Origin: Nectonema munidae | Lineage: Eukaryota; Nematomorpha; Nectonematoida; Nectonematidae | Reading direction: 5' to 3' | NCBI GenBank assembly: GCA_030549495.1 | Contig: JAUIRK010000153.1 | Location: 62,001-126,000 of the forward strand | Length of the DNA: 64,000 nt | Shown: piece by piece, positions 13,201 to 63,623 of the stretch | How positions within the stretch are numbered: position 1 is the stretch's first letter | Layout: the number at the start of each line of letters is the position of its first letter | Translations under genes and position numbers: made by a program | Notes under the pieces: model-generated | Database searches by the model: none | Seen by the model: the letters and a program-made list of their open reading frames with translations, nothing else | Told to the model about the DNA's origin: nothing

Positions 13201-14401
13201 GATTTCTACGTCAAATGACCTTTTTAGGTTCAAAGGTCAATTTAAAAGTCCTTTTTTTGATTGACCTTTAAAAAAAAATTGAAAGGCTGACATTGTAGAG
13301 TATTCAATTAGCTTCAATATGATACTAAATTAATGTCTGTAACTACAACATCGCAAAAATTTTCAGCTTTTAGTATTCTCAATTTTTACAAAAATGACTC
13401 TTTTGAACCAACTTTTGGAGTTTATATCTCAAGAACCACATGACTTATGAAGTTGAGATAAATATTATAAAACTTGTCTTAACGAGTTCTATAAGTATAC
13501 CAATTTAAAAAAAAATTCATGAATGTTGCAAAAAAAAAAGACAAAACTAAGTTGACATGAGATGGAATGCCTTAGCAACATAATTTTTATAGTAGTAGTT
13601 ATTACTGAAAGGTTTTGTATCAAAGTCATCTTAAATTTAATTTGTTTAAACTTATTATTATAATATTTCCCGTATATTGACCATAAAAAAAGGCGAATCA
13701 AGACCCCTCCAGCGTTATAATTTACCTTCTATGTGTATATATAACATTTTATTTGTTTCTGGATGGTCTTGTAATTAAACTGGTCTGTATTTTTCAAATG
13801 ACCGGTGGCATCTGGGCCGAAACCTTAGACGGCACACTGGTTATGAAGACTTACAGCATAAATAACTGTTTATTTTATACAATTTTTCATTTACAGCTTA
13901 GAGAGTTTGAATATAGCCTGGGCAGATATAGAACCAGGATTCATAGAATACTGCTTTCGGCATGCATCCACTCAGTTGGTCGAACTAAATCTCAGTGGGC
14001 ATAGCAAGAGTGTGTTGGATGGAAGTAAGGCATTTGCTACGTTTCACGCCTTTGTTATGCCTTCGAAAACTTTCAGCTCTGTGTGCACTATCCCAGAAAT
14101 TGAGCAACTTGCAAGAACTGGACATAAGCGATTGCGTTGAAGTTACCTCGCATGGCCTTCGCCTACTCTTCTCCTATGCCCATTCCTTGAAAGTTCTGAG
14201 TGTCAGCCGGTGCTACAACATCAAGACTTCTGATCTCATGTATGACTCCTTCATCTCTTGCAAACGTGTTCCCTCATCTAAAATCGTTAATGTTTTTTAG
14301 TGCCGCCGTTTTTAAATGAGATCCCCAACCTTTCACGCTTTGATTCAAAAAAAACACACGAATTTCCCTTTTTTAAAAGATTGTTCCCAGGTCTAGGATA
14401 A
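7015..14401 (+). CDS. SKP2: SKP2-type F-box/LRR protein (SCF ligase substrate receptor), eight exons
   Basis: SKP2 binds SKP1 through its F-box and presents substrates such as CDK inhibitors to the SCF E3 ubiquitin ligase. Exons: 7015-7129, 7191-7299, 9677-9791, 10329-10369, 10420-10557, 10623-10721, 13897-14024 and 14077-14401. All joins are GT-AG and phase-consistent through exon 8. The order matches vertebrate SKP2: F-box (LISDEVVIKIFSYIP), the post-F-box linker (SMLWKSLDL), then leucine-rich repeats (NPNLRCLNLCRCVGL, NLQELDISDC, LKVLSVSRCYNI). The start ATG has an in-frame stop three codons upstream. Total is about 355 residues, shorter than human (424) mainly at the N-terminus. In the last exon the homologous frame changes near 14245 and near 14297. 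These are assembly indels, an unrecognised splice, or early decay. Family recognition is from memory of SKP2; the gene order in the family is my inference. Confidence 0.88.
7640..7722 (-). repeat. tRNA-derived SINE fragment
   Basis: On the minus strand this contains a canonical pol III B box (GGTTCGATCCC) preceded at tRNA spacing by an A-box-like TCTCAGTTTATCAG. The acceptor stem does not pair, so it is a SINE head or tRNA relic rather than a tRNA gene. It lies in SKP2 intron 2. Confidence 0.55.
7888..8970 (+). mobile_element. hAT element remnant (ZBED5/EPM2AIP1-like transposase), internally deleted
   Basis: The left end CAGGGGTTCCCAACCTGTGG (from 7888) is a typical hAT terminus. Inside, 8217-8670 keeps pieces of the transposase: the opening MSKRQYSDQYINFGS, typical of BED-finger hAT proteins, and FAIQLNESTDVSN, the region around the first catalytic Asp. 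Stops, frame changes and a large deletion remove the RNase H core and dimerisation domain. The right end is degraded (a pairing CACAG...AGTTTGG stretch near 8960), and no clean 8-bp duplication was found. It sits in SKP2 intron 2 in the same orientation as the gene. Confidence 0.75.
9677..10721 (+). CDS. SKP2: SKP2 exons 3-6: post-F-box linker and first leucine-rich repeats
   Basis: Exon 3 (9677-9791) encodes the linker corresponding to human SLWQTLDL. Exon 4 (10329-10369, only 41 nt) is the least certain, supported by phase and splice sites rather than similarity. Exons 5 (10420-10557) and 6 (10623-10721) encode LRRs, with the donor GTAAGT after exon 5. Introns between 4-5 and 5-6 are 50 and 65 nt. 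Confidence 0.8.
10990..11092. repeat. 28-bp minisatellite, about 3.5 units
   Basis: Units of the form catctccaacctgtatacta repeat with a period near 28 bp in SKP2 intron 6. The last unit is partial and diverged. Confidence 0.85.
11093..11405. repeat. diverged direct repeat, ~180-bp period, two copies
   Basis: The sequence starting tatattttgctagatgtaag at about 11096 recurs at about 11276. It is followed in both copies by the same order of short blocks (tttgatatacctcat, taaataatatattt, aatcaaagaatcgaaaaa). This is an old tandem duplication in SKP2 intron 6. Confidence 0.7.
11508..11960 (-). pseudogene. fragment of a multicopy orphan protein (HPHGP-type domain)
   Basis: The minus strand reads MSRNKLFYSF... 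then VSFF-like text with FFHPHGPANSFVYPS and SPTTIIERTYTL, over about 81 codons. Just upstream, in another frame, is a protein-like stretch (HCNTEFENEYQLLCQKG). The pattern HPxGP...W/YP...I..PTT..R.Y.L recurs, as I recall, at the C-termini of unnamed multicopy invertebrate proteins that travel with transposons; no function is known to me. It lies antisense in SKP2 intron 6 and has a frame change, so it is a dead insert. Confidence 0.45.
12708..13061. mobile_element. hAT-type MITE with 8-bp target site duplication
   Basis: A 354-bp element beginning CAGTGGCGGTTTTAAGGGGG and ending TAGAACTGCCACTG. It is flanked by identical CTCGTAAG at 12700-12707 and 13062-13069. It contains a poly-G run but no coding frame. 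It sits in SKP2 intron 6. Confidence 0.93.
13897..14401 (+). CDS. SKP2: SKP2 exons 7-8: C-terminal leucine-rich repeats, with frame changes near the end
   Basis: Exon 7 (13897-14024) begins LESLNIAWADI and joins exon 8 across a 52-nt intron (14025-14076, GTAAGG...TTTCAG). Removing that intron gives a segment of exactly the human length between LNLSG and the LDISD motif. In exon 8 the homologous peptides LANVFPHLKSL and VPPFLNEIPNLSRF each lie one base out of frame from what precedes them. The last frame ends at TAA 14399-14401. Confidence 0.78.
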
Positions 14402-16940
14402 GAGGCTTATCCGTTTTATCATATCTTTTATTGGATTTAGATAAACTAATGCGTGGTTTTCATTTACTCTTTACTATTTCAAGAATCAGCCCGTGGTTTA
14501 CTTACTTGACGCGTACTCCAATATGAATTTCCAGACCGTGGGTTAACAAAATTGTTAAACAAGTTAAAGCATCTCATCATAATAATTGATGTATTTCGAT
14601 CAAATGTCTGTTTGGTAAGTTTATTGTTCTGCCAGATGTGCGTTTGTTAAAATCTTTTTTTGGCAAAATATCTTTCGAACAAATGTCCTTTCTACCAAGT
14701 TTCTTCGGCTAAATGTTTTTCGTTCAAATGTCCAGCCACGGCTTTTATATACAAATTTGGAACGATTTAATTCAATTAATAAAAGACTTGTATTAGAAAA
14801 TGATAATAAAAACAAACTACACATTCATTAAACTTTACATTCATACTCTTGCAACTGACGAAGTTAGCAAATAAGTAAATACGAAAAGTCTATTTAGGAG
14901 ACAAATAAGAGAATATCCTAGTATTTAGGTAAACATTTACACATCTTTTTATTGCAGAGATAAACAGTATTGTAATGAAGAGTGCTGTTTTTATGATATT
15001 AAAAAATTTGTTGATTCTATCGAAGCGAGCATAGTTTAGTCGAGTCCGACAGGTTCCTAAATACCTTCGACTCCAACTCCGCAGCTCTGCTTATAATGTT
15101 TTAAGCGTAAATATACTTCTTCACTCCTCAGAGTATATATAATAATTGTTGAGGAACTAGTTCCCCAAGGAATAAAACAATCCCAGATACTGGAAAGTAA
15201 ACGACAGTCACGAATATTGTGTAGTCTGTTCGTTAAGAAAAATTTCAAGATTTCATTTTGTATGGATCTAATGCTATTTATTTACTTGTTTTTAGAAGGC
15301 TGTGCTTCAAAAAAAATCTAGCGAAACTGAACGCATTCGAGCTCATAACTTCGAAATGTGCTGCGAAAATGAAGATGATAAGTGAAAAAGAGTTTAGTTC
15401 TCAACCTTTCTTGATCAATAGAGCAATATACTCCAGCATTTCAAGACCCTCATTTTATCACCACAATACAATATGGGGAATTTTTCTAAAGGATGTCATT
15501 ACCTAATGTCGCCACCACATTTTTATGATTGTTTTTACATCACATTTATTTTTAAAGTCTAATAGAATTGATCAATTTTATGAAATATTCACTACAAATA
15601 AAATTCTTTTTTATCAATTGCACTATTCACCCTTTTCAAAACATACTCTATATAAGTTGCGCTCTTCCTGTAACATTCCGATCAAAAAGTTTATCAAATT
15701 ATCAAAGCAAATTTCCTGCATAGAGCAGCCCAAGATCTGGTTCGTCGCTTGTAAGTCCCTAATAAATTCACCCTCCCCCTAAACAATAAACTTTTTGAAG
15801 GACTTTAAAATTTTTAATGCGATGCTGCAAATAGTTTTCAAATAGTAGTTTTTGCAGAATTTTGTTTTGAATAATACACGTGTGCCTAAACACAAGAGTG
15901 TATACCCTAAAGATATAAACATGTCAAAAACAAAAAAATTCTGTTTATCCTTCTATAAAACAAGCTTACGACTATTCTTCTAGGAAGGCAAATTCAAATA
16001 ATAAAATATGTTGTTAATTTAGCAAAATCTTAAGAGCTAAATTTAAAAACGTGACATTTTTTAAGAAAAAACTTTTTTAGAAAAAATAACATCTAATCAA
16101 TGTAATTAAGAAGAACTGACAGAAACAAAATTTTAATTGAGTAAGCACGAGCCATTAGCGTGTACGCACACATATAAAAATTTTGTGCGGTGCGAGAAAA
16201 GAAAAACCAAATGCAGGTATTTTGTAAGCATCTATAACCTAAATATAAAAACGATAGCCTTTAAATATTTTTCGTTTCGAAGTTAAAAATATACATCGCA
16301 CTATTTGCACAGAACAAGCCCAAACAAAGGTATAAACTAGAGGAGCAATGGATGAAATCAGTCAGTGAATGATGCCTGGAGAGCGCCAGTATCAGTGCAC
16401 GTGTTAACCTGGATTTCCTGACAGTCAGGAAAATCTAGATATTTTGCAATGATATTTCAAAATAAGCTTGTAAAAAATAAAATGTTTATGTTTATTATTT
16501 ATGAACATTTAAAATTAACAAATTAAAAAAAATTTGATTCAAATTAAGCTTATTTAGACTAAAGTTGACATGCTGATTCTGAATCTGTAATTAGTTTTTT
16601 TAGCACGTGAAGTTTTTTTTTCAATAGCTCATTTACCAAATATGCATAATTTCACTAGTGTCAGTTGATAACAATTTGCTACATAAAATTGATCACAATC
16701 ATTATAATATCTTTTTATCTTATTTATGCAGTCACAATTGAGACAATGCAGTGAAAAATGTACGCAGGTGTCAATACGTCAGTACTGTTAACAACATCAG
16801 AAGCTAAGATAGTACAAATTAAAAATATTTGTTATAGCTTTTTAATCAATCTCTTTATATCATATTATCATTTTTATTTTGTTCAATACAGATTTTTCTA
16901 AAACTTGCAAGTATTTAGCTTAGTGTTTTATTTAAAAATT
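14402..16940. other. intergenic region between SKP2 and the orphan-family gene
   Basis: No host exon was recognised. At 14610-14740 there are repeated words of the type caaatgtcc/ttcgaacaaatg, and similar words recur at 57990-58070, suggesting a dispersed repeat. Around 15040-15090 lies a gactccaactccg-type simple repeat. The short frames at 15258-15782 have no visible family features. Confidence 0.5.
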
Positions 16941-16962
16941 AATATTTTTATGGTTTTAGATC

Positions 16963-17583
16963 ATGTCTGCTCCTGTTATGTCTTATTGTAAATGTCTAAA
17001 CAATCCTAACTCTTTCTGCTATATATGTGGTAGTTTTACTATTCCAAGTCAGGGAGTAAACATTAGTGTATTTGTCAAACAAGCATATTTTACGTATTTT
17101 AAAGTAAAACGTGGTGATCAAGAAAAGCCGTGGGCTCCTCACAAAGTGTGTAAACAGTGTGTCGAGGATTTACGGATGTGGACTAAAGGAACACGTGAAA
17201 AGATGCCATTTGGTATCCCCATCGTTTGGTGAGAGCAGAAAAATCATTCTACAGACTGTTATTTCTGTTCAGTGAAAACATCAGGATTCAACAAAAAAAA
17301 ATTAAAATAGAATATCCAAATATACCGGCAGCTATGAGACCAAGGCCTCATAAAGAACTACTTCCAATAGAAGATCTAAGTAATGTTGAAGAGAACAGCG
17401 ACAACAATGATACAGATTTTGACATTCCCAAAGATCCACTTTGCAGAAAATTTGATCAAAACGAGTTGAATAATAATTTAACACGTGATTTGAACTTATC
17501 AAAAAAAAGCTTCAGAATTACTAGCAACATGATGACTGAACGAAAAAATCTTCTTATCCCTATTCGTGGGGCCCTTCATTAAA
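16963..17583 (+). pseudogene. multicopy orphan protein family, N-terminal part
   Basis: From memory this matches a large unnamed family repeated in many arthropod and cnidarian genomes. Visible are the start MSAPVMSYCKCLNN, a cysteine-bearing CYICGSFTIPSQ, the AWAPH-like KPWAPHKVCKQCVEDL, and MPFGIPIVW. The next expected residue, Arg, is a TGA at 17230-17232, and the frame then continues as EQKNHSTDCYFC. A further frame change follows in an A-run near 17290-17300. After it come YPNIPAAMRPRPH, an acidic stretch, and RDLNLSKKSFRI. Cys pairs suggest zinc binding. The function is unknown; the C-terminal half lies at 20.3 kb. Confidence 0.72.
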
Positions 17584-17589
17584 AAATTA

Positions 17590-18400
17590 ATTGTACAAAA
17601 TTGGCTGAAATCTGACATGCTGGTTTCATTTTTAGGCCCATTTTTTACTTTTAGGATGTGAAAATACCAATAAGTGTTAATCAAATTTGTGGTTTACTTC
17701 TAAAAATTGTCTCTGCGTTGTTATACTAAATCGGCCATGCTGGTTTCATTTCTGGGCTCAGTTTTTGCCTTTTGAAAATATCTGCAAGCGTCAAGAAAAT
17801 ATGCGGTTTAAGTTTGAAAACTGTTTTCAAATATATCTCAAATTTTATATGAAATATATATATTTTTATACCAAATCAACCATGCTAGTTTTATTTATGG
17901 ACTCAAATTTTGCAGTTTGGATTTGAAAATACCTATAAGTATCAATCAAATTTGCATGTATTTCTAAAATTTGTTTCGAAAAATATTGATTGGAATTTTA
18001 CATGAAATAGATGTTTTTATACCAAATCGACCATGCTGGTTTCATTTCTGGAATCAGTTTTCGCATTTAGAGGTTTTAAAATGTCTGAAAGTGTCAATCA
18101 GATGTTCGATTTACGTCTAATATCTACCGAAATATTTTTGAAATTTAAATAAAATTCCGGTTTTTATGCCAAATGGAAGATGGTGGTTTCATTTTTCGAC
18201 TCAAGTTTGGCATTTATGGTTTTAAAATATCTGAAAGCTTCAATCAGATTTGAGGTTTACTTCTAGATACTCTCTTCAAAAATATTTGTTTTTATACCAA
18301 ATCGACTATGCTTATTTTATTTTGTACTCCATTTTGGCTAATACGGTTAAAAAATATCTCGAAGTGGCAATTGAATTAGTAATGTATGTCTGAAAATCAG
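17590..18400. repeat. degenerate tandem array, ~140-bp units, about 6 copies
   Basis: The phrase accaaatcgaccatgctggt followed by ttcatttctggactc recurs near 17600, 17730, 17875, 18020, 18165 and 18300. Each is followed by ttgaaaatatctgaaag-type text. Units are strongly diverged, so the array is old. It separates the two halves of the orphan-family gene. Confidence 0.75.
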
Positions 18401-18957
18401 TTCTGTAAGCAACTTGAAAACTAATTGAAAAGAGAACTTGTGATCAAAAGAAATAATTAAAAAAAAATATGTATCTTGATTAAATGGAAGATCTACCATA
18501 TTCTAATGAACTTGGAAGTAGTGTAATGATCTAATATTAGGTGCTTAAAAAAAAATTTTGACTGAAAAAGAAGTTCCTCTTTTACAAATGAAAAATATTT
18601 AAATTTATAGCTTATCATCTAGGATTACAATTAACATTTAGCTAAGATGGGTAGGAAATCTGAAAAGTTAGAATAGGTCAGATTTATCAAAAATCGCACA
18701 GATGTGAGAATTTAGTCACTATCAAGATATTTTTAATTTAAATTGAATTTGTCCATCTTTTTCTTTTTGCGTCAAAGAGATAATTTTTTAGATGAAGAAC
18801 ATGGACAACTTTTTGTAATTGAACAATGAACATCACGAATGATTCATCAGAAAAAAACCTTTGAAATGAGATTGGTTGACAAATATTCAAGGCTGATAAT
18901 AAAATACACGATACTGATAAAAAAGTCTAAGATCATTAAGAAGATTCCTTAATCAGA

Positions 18958-20021
18958 ATGCTTTGAGAGAAGAAAAAATCTGTTGAAAATAAATCCTTAT
19001 AAAAAATTTTTCAAACACACATTGAAGAAAATAAATTTCTAATGAAAAAAGAGCTACATCATAGAATGAATAGCAAAATTACATACTGTAAAGTATAGAA
19101 GATATGACGTAGAGACTACGAGCCTATAACGAATTTGTAGCCAAAAAGATGGAGGTCCTTTCGAGATACATACGTTACTGATAAATGAAATGTTTTGAGT
19201 GAATTAAACACCTAAAGTTGGTTTATTAAATAAATTAGGAAAATAATTACCAGAGAAATACTGCAAGTAGAATTTATTTTGAAGTTTATATATTTGACAT
19301 TGATTTACAGGTTTAATCGATTTTTTGACAGGTTTTATTGATTTCATAAAAAAATGAGCATCACCATTAAATTCTACATACTTGAAATGTATAAAAAACT
19401 TTAAAAGAATCAAAATTTTAATTTTGACATGGGCTGTAATATTTAAATTATTTTGTCAAGTTTGACTCATTTTTATATAATAAAAAAAAAGGAATATCAC
19501 CACTAAACACAGCGTACTTGAAAATGGGTATATGTATGTAAAAAACTTTATATAATTATTCGGATAAAATATTTATTTTTGAGATAAATCAATTTTTTAA
19601 CAGGTTTGATTGATTTTCATAAAAAATGAATATCACTACTGAATTCAGCATGCTTGAAAATGGGTATATATGTATAAAAAACTTTAAATAATTATTTAGA
19701 TAAAAGATTTCTTTTTTGAGATGAGCTGTCATATATAAATCAATTTTTTGATAAGTTTAATTGATTTTTATAAAAAAAATGAATAACACCACTGAATTTA
19801 GCATACTTGAAAATAGGTATATATGTGAAAAAAGCTTTATATAATTATTTAGATAAAAGATTTCTTTTTTGAGATGAGCTGTAATATTTGAAATATATAT
19901 AATAGGGTAACATTAAATTTTTTTAAAAAAACTTATTAATATCTGAGAAAAATGGGGGGGGGGGCACTTTACGCCTCCAGCACGTGAGCGGACAAATTTA
20001 GCCCAGCACTAATAGGATTAA
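18958..20021. repeat. satellite-bearing dispersed element, short copy (about 4 internal units)
   Basis: This shares a left flank (ccttataaaaaatttttc through gacgtagagactacgag and cacctaaagttggttta) with the copy at 42469. It also shares the right end (poly-G, gcactttacgcc, cagcactaatagg then TTAA). Between them lie about four units marked by tcaattttttgacaggttt-like words near 19318, 19453, 19590 and 19743. The right terminus reads, on the minus strand, TTAATCCTATTAGTGCTGGG, resembling a piggyBac-type TTAA end. No left inverted partner was found. Confidence 0.75.
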
Positions 20022-20186
20022 GCAAGGAGTGAAAGTATCATACTTTCGCACTAGAGAAAGTTGATTACTGTGGTACTTTCAAAGTGACAGCGGTTTTGTA
20101 TTTTGTCATATAACATTTCAATATAAAATATTTTATAATTTTATATTTTAAATATAAAATACACAATTGGAACATCTGTGTTGAGC

Positions 20187-20302
20187 TTGACCGGTTAACG
20201 GCCAGAGTCGACTTTACAAAAATGAAATCGTCCGCGTTTATCATACAAATCTTCTGCTTTACAGTAGATATCTTCTGATTATTCTGGTCGTTAACGGGTT
20301 AA
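20187..20302. mobile_element. TTAA-flanked palindromic MITE (CCCGTTAACG family), copy A
   Basis: About 116 bp. The right end is CGTTAACGGGTTAA and the left is the diverged TTGACCGGTTAACGG. The internal phrase gtcgactttacaaaaat and the repeated tcttctgctttaca are shared with copies at 21317 and 45207. The TTAA boundary suggests mobilisation by piggyBac transposases. It abuts the second half of the orphan-family gene. Confidence 0.8.
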
Positions 20303-20303
20303 A

Positions 20304-20890
20304 ATGGTATCCTTTCTTCTTGGTCAGCAACGTGGATACACAAAGTACCCCTGCTTTCTCTTTATGTGGGATAGCAGAGCCCGAGAAAAGCACTGGGTTG
20401 AGAAAAATTGGCCTATAAGATCTAATCCTAAACTTGGATATCCTAACATTGTAAATGAGCCACTTGTTGACAGACATAAAATAATATTCCCACCCTTACA
20501 TTGTCAACTGTTAGGGACTGTTTAAAGTACATCATCTTGACTTTTCCTAAAAATCAAAGCTGGTGTGTTTGATGGGCCACAAATTCGACAGCTTATCAAA
20601 GATAAACAGTTTACCAGTACTATGACAGACCTTGAAAAAAATGTTTGGCTATCATTCAAAGAAGTCGTTAAAAACTTTCTTGGAACACACGTGCAAATAA
20701 TTACAGAGAAATTGTTCAAACTATTGGAAAATTAAAATCTTGGTGCTGTTAGCGACGAACAAGGTGATCGATTTCACCAAGATTTGGAGATTATAGAAGA
20801 ACGTTACCAGGGTAGATGGGAATGTTCATATGATGCCTGATTATTATTGTTGGAGTATCAAACGCGACTCTCTTGAAGTTCAATACTCCA
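20304..20890 (+). pseudogene. multicopy orphan protein family, C-terminal part
   Basis: Opens with VSFLLGQQRGYTKYPCFLFM and WDSRAREKHW, then VEKNWPIRSN and NIVNEPLVDRHKIIFPPLH. These correspond in order to the C-terminal half of the family whose N-terminal half is at 16963-17583. After 20524 the homology continues with several frame changes and stops to DEQGDRFHQDLEIIEERYQG near 20750-20815. The ~2.7 kb between the halves is repeat DNA and should normally be absent or a single intron. The gene is therefore dead here. Confidence 0.7.
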
Positions 20891-21316
20891 GAAAAAGCTA
20901 TAAGCGCGAATTTTTACCCTAACTTCAAATAAAGACTTATGCTTTGTAAAAACATTATACTGTTAAATAAACCTTTTATTTATCTATTTTTTAAAAATTG
21001 TTTTTGTATGTTAGTTTTTCCAACCTTTTATAAACCAAGTACTGTGGCTGTTATGTACAGTTTTTTTTTCTTTAAAAAAAATTTAATTTTTTTAATAAAA
21101 AATTAATTTTTGATAATAGTATCAAAAATTATCTATATATAATGAAACATAAATCTCATTTACATTGATAAAAGCAACTAACTATAAAGAAAGATTATTA
21201 TCAAATATTTTGTTTAATTTTAGGAAACAAGTAGCTGTCAATCGTCCCCGTTTGGGGGATGAGGTGATGAATCATGGCCGTTCCAGCGAATCGATTTATT
21301 TATAAAAATTTTCATA

Positions 21317-21443
21317 TTAACCCGTTAACGCCTAATGTCGACTTTACAAAAATAAAATCGTCTGCGTTTATCAATGCTCTTTAATGCAAATCTTCTGCTT
21401 TACATTAGATATCGTCTGATTATTTTGGTCGTTAACGGGTTAA
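21317..21443. mobile_element. TTAA-flanked MITE, copy B
   Basis: 127 bp with the best-preserved termini: TTAACCCGTTAACG at left and CGTTAACGGGTTAA at right. It shares its interior (actttacaaaaataaaatcg, ttacattagatatcgtctga) with copies A and C. Confidence 0.9.
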
Positions 21444-21611
21444 ATGAATTTATATAACTAATCATTCACTAGTCCAAATTAACGATCAATATTTACTTTC
21501 CTCTAACTAAGTAGGGGCCAAATCATTTCTACCGCGATGTGTCTAACCTCTTATAAGTAACAAAAGAGTTCTCAATACTCGAATACACTCAGAAGTTTTT
21601 GGAATATCTGT

Positions 21612-21617
21612 TTTATT
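21612..21617 (-). promoter_or_regulatory. candidate polyadenylation signal of MED24
   Basis: AATAAA on the minus strand about 110 nt downstream of the proposed MED24 stop codon. Confidence 0.5.
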
Positions 21618-21726
21618 CTGTTTGGTTTTGAATCATTAAAAGTTGCATCAAAACACTACACTCAAATATCCCTTAATCTTCTCCCTCAAATGAATATAAA
21701 TGTTACCAGAAGCAAATGAAAATAAA

Positions 21727-61528
<39,802 letters not shown>

Positions 61529-63046
61529 TATTTCAGATGTTCTTTAGGAAACCTTGAATATCTATGTGAACAAGTCTTAAAAGAGGAATCGCATGCTATT
61601 TATAAGTTATTTATTCTGTCTAAAAAATACAATATAATATAAATATTTTACATTTGAAATAATAAAAAAGAAAAAAAACATGGAAAGCTGTTAAAAGTAG
61701 GCCAAATATTTTATAAGCTATTTAAAGTAAAAATTTTCGGTCAATGAATTATATGCATTTTTTATATAAACTATAGAAAACATAATTTTAAGTTTGTACA
61801 TTTTGAATTCAGCAAATTTTAGTTTTAATTAAAAATTTTCTTTAAGAATATTAAGAATAATATGTATATAAATAGAAGAGTCAAAAATAAAAGTAAAAAA
61901 TATTGATCAATAATGAATTTTTCGACTTATAAATCCCCTATTGAATATGGTAACTTATCGTTCACACAGTCTTGAATTTTTTAATTAAGTACAAACTTGA
62001 TTACTAATAGATAATAAAAAGAGGCAGAATTGTAGTGAATTTTTTTTTATTGAATCTTCTCCTAGTTTTAAGTCCTATTTTTAAATTGAATTTAAAATTG
62101 TAAATAAAAAGAAATAAATGGTAGGAAGTCCCCCGATAAAGAAAAAATAAAAATGAAGAATTGTAAAAGGCATGCATCTTATCATATTATTATCTAGAAT
62201 TCCTTAATTCTTTCCCTATATCGCACGTATGCACAATTATTGAAAAGATTTCAGTGTTCTCAGATTTATCTGCTTTTGAGTTAATCCAATTACTTTCAAT
62301 TGATGAAAAATTTTAAGCTAGAAAATTAAAAAATTAGATAATCGTTGTGAAAGAGATGAATGCCAAACATGCAAAAGCTACTTCAAGCGAAATTAAGATG
62401 AAAAACTCAAAAACCTTGAAGACTTATCTGTTTGTTCGTGTACTTATTCTGCGCCTTTTAATGATTGGATAGTTTATTGTAATAAAAACTAATTTCACCC
62501 AAGAATAAAAAGCATGTGTTAGCTCTGCTTAGCAAAAGTTCCAATTGAAGATATGGCATTTCTTCGATATCAATGATGCTTTTCAAATATGATCTATTGC
62601 CCTTGCCTCTTCAAATACAAAGTTTTATTAGAAAAAAGTACTGAATTAGATAAATAGGTTAACATTTTTTCTTTCACATCTAGCTCTCAAGCTAGTATAT
62701 TTTTTTTAATTAGCAAGATGGAAAATTTTATTCTTTCTTCTAAAATTAAGATGGAAGAGGGTGAATGAAAATCACTATACAAAGAGTAGAAAGTTATAAT
62801 AACCTTATTAATTTACGAAGATATGCGATGGAACTTGTGAGAAAAGTGACAGTATTCGGAAAAATAAATTGGAATGAATGTTTATCAAATTAACGACGTG
62901 AAGCAGTAAACGCTCTGCTCCATAACATTAGACATTTATTAAAAAGTTAGTAGATTATTCGTAAATAAGTAAAATGAGATAAGGAAAAATGATGAGATAA
63001 AAACAAAATCCCAATTTGTAGATGGAAAAATAGTTGAAAAGCCTAA
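61529..63046. other. region upstream of MED24, nothing recognised
   Basis: This should contain the MED24 promoter. It is AT-rich, without a distinct initiator or TATA that can be told from background. No gene was seen. Confidence 0.4.
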
Positions 63047-63179
63047 GGAGTCATTCACAATAGACGTCAACCTTTTTTTGCTTCGCCCCCCTCCCCCAAG
63101 TTAGTTAGAGACTTAGCTATATTACTTATCAACACCCCCCTCCCCCAGTTTTTGGTTGACATCAATTGTGAATGACCCC
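63047..63179. mobile_element. short inverted-repeat element (133 bp)
   Basis: GGAGTCATTCACAATAGACG at left and, inverted, GGGGTCATTCACAATTGATG at right, around two C-rich runs (cccccctcccccaagtt). It is a MITE-like foldback element; the duplication is unclear. Confidence 0.8.
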
Positions 63180-63404
63180 ATATAGAAAAGAGCACATAAG
63201 AAAACAGAATTATACTCTAAAAGTGTGTTGTAGTTAAACATCATCTTATGTTCACATTTGATAAAAAATCTCAAGGAACCTATTTAACCCATATAACAAT
63301 CCCTATAAATAGCACCACATGTAATTTTGTTCAAGAAACTTTGTTCTTGAGGAATATGAGAGTTTGAAAAGTATATGCTTAATGCAACTAATGCAGGCTA
63401 GAAA

Positions 63405-63623
63405 TTGTTTGTCTTGAAATTTGGAAAAATTTTCGAAAAAATCTTCACACTATTGGCTTCAATCTTCACCAAACAGAACTTCCATTTCGAACTTTTTAAA
63501 TATTTAGATGAAGTTACAGCTTATCCAGACATACATAATGAACCAGAAGTAAATTTTGAAGTTGTTGAAACTCGTTTAGCCAAAGATTTCTTTAAGAAAA
63601 TATTTAAAAGGTCTCAGTTATGA
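63405..63623 (+). other. 72-codon frame of unknown nature
   Basis: Contains YLDEVTAYPDIHNEPEVNFE and ETRLAKDFFKKIF, a less repetitive composition than background frames. It could be an exon of a plus-strand gene continuing beyond the window, but no splice sites or family are recognisable. Confidence 0.25.
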
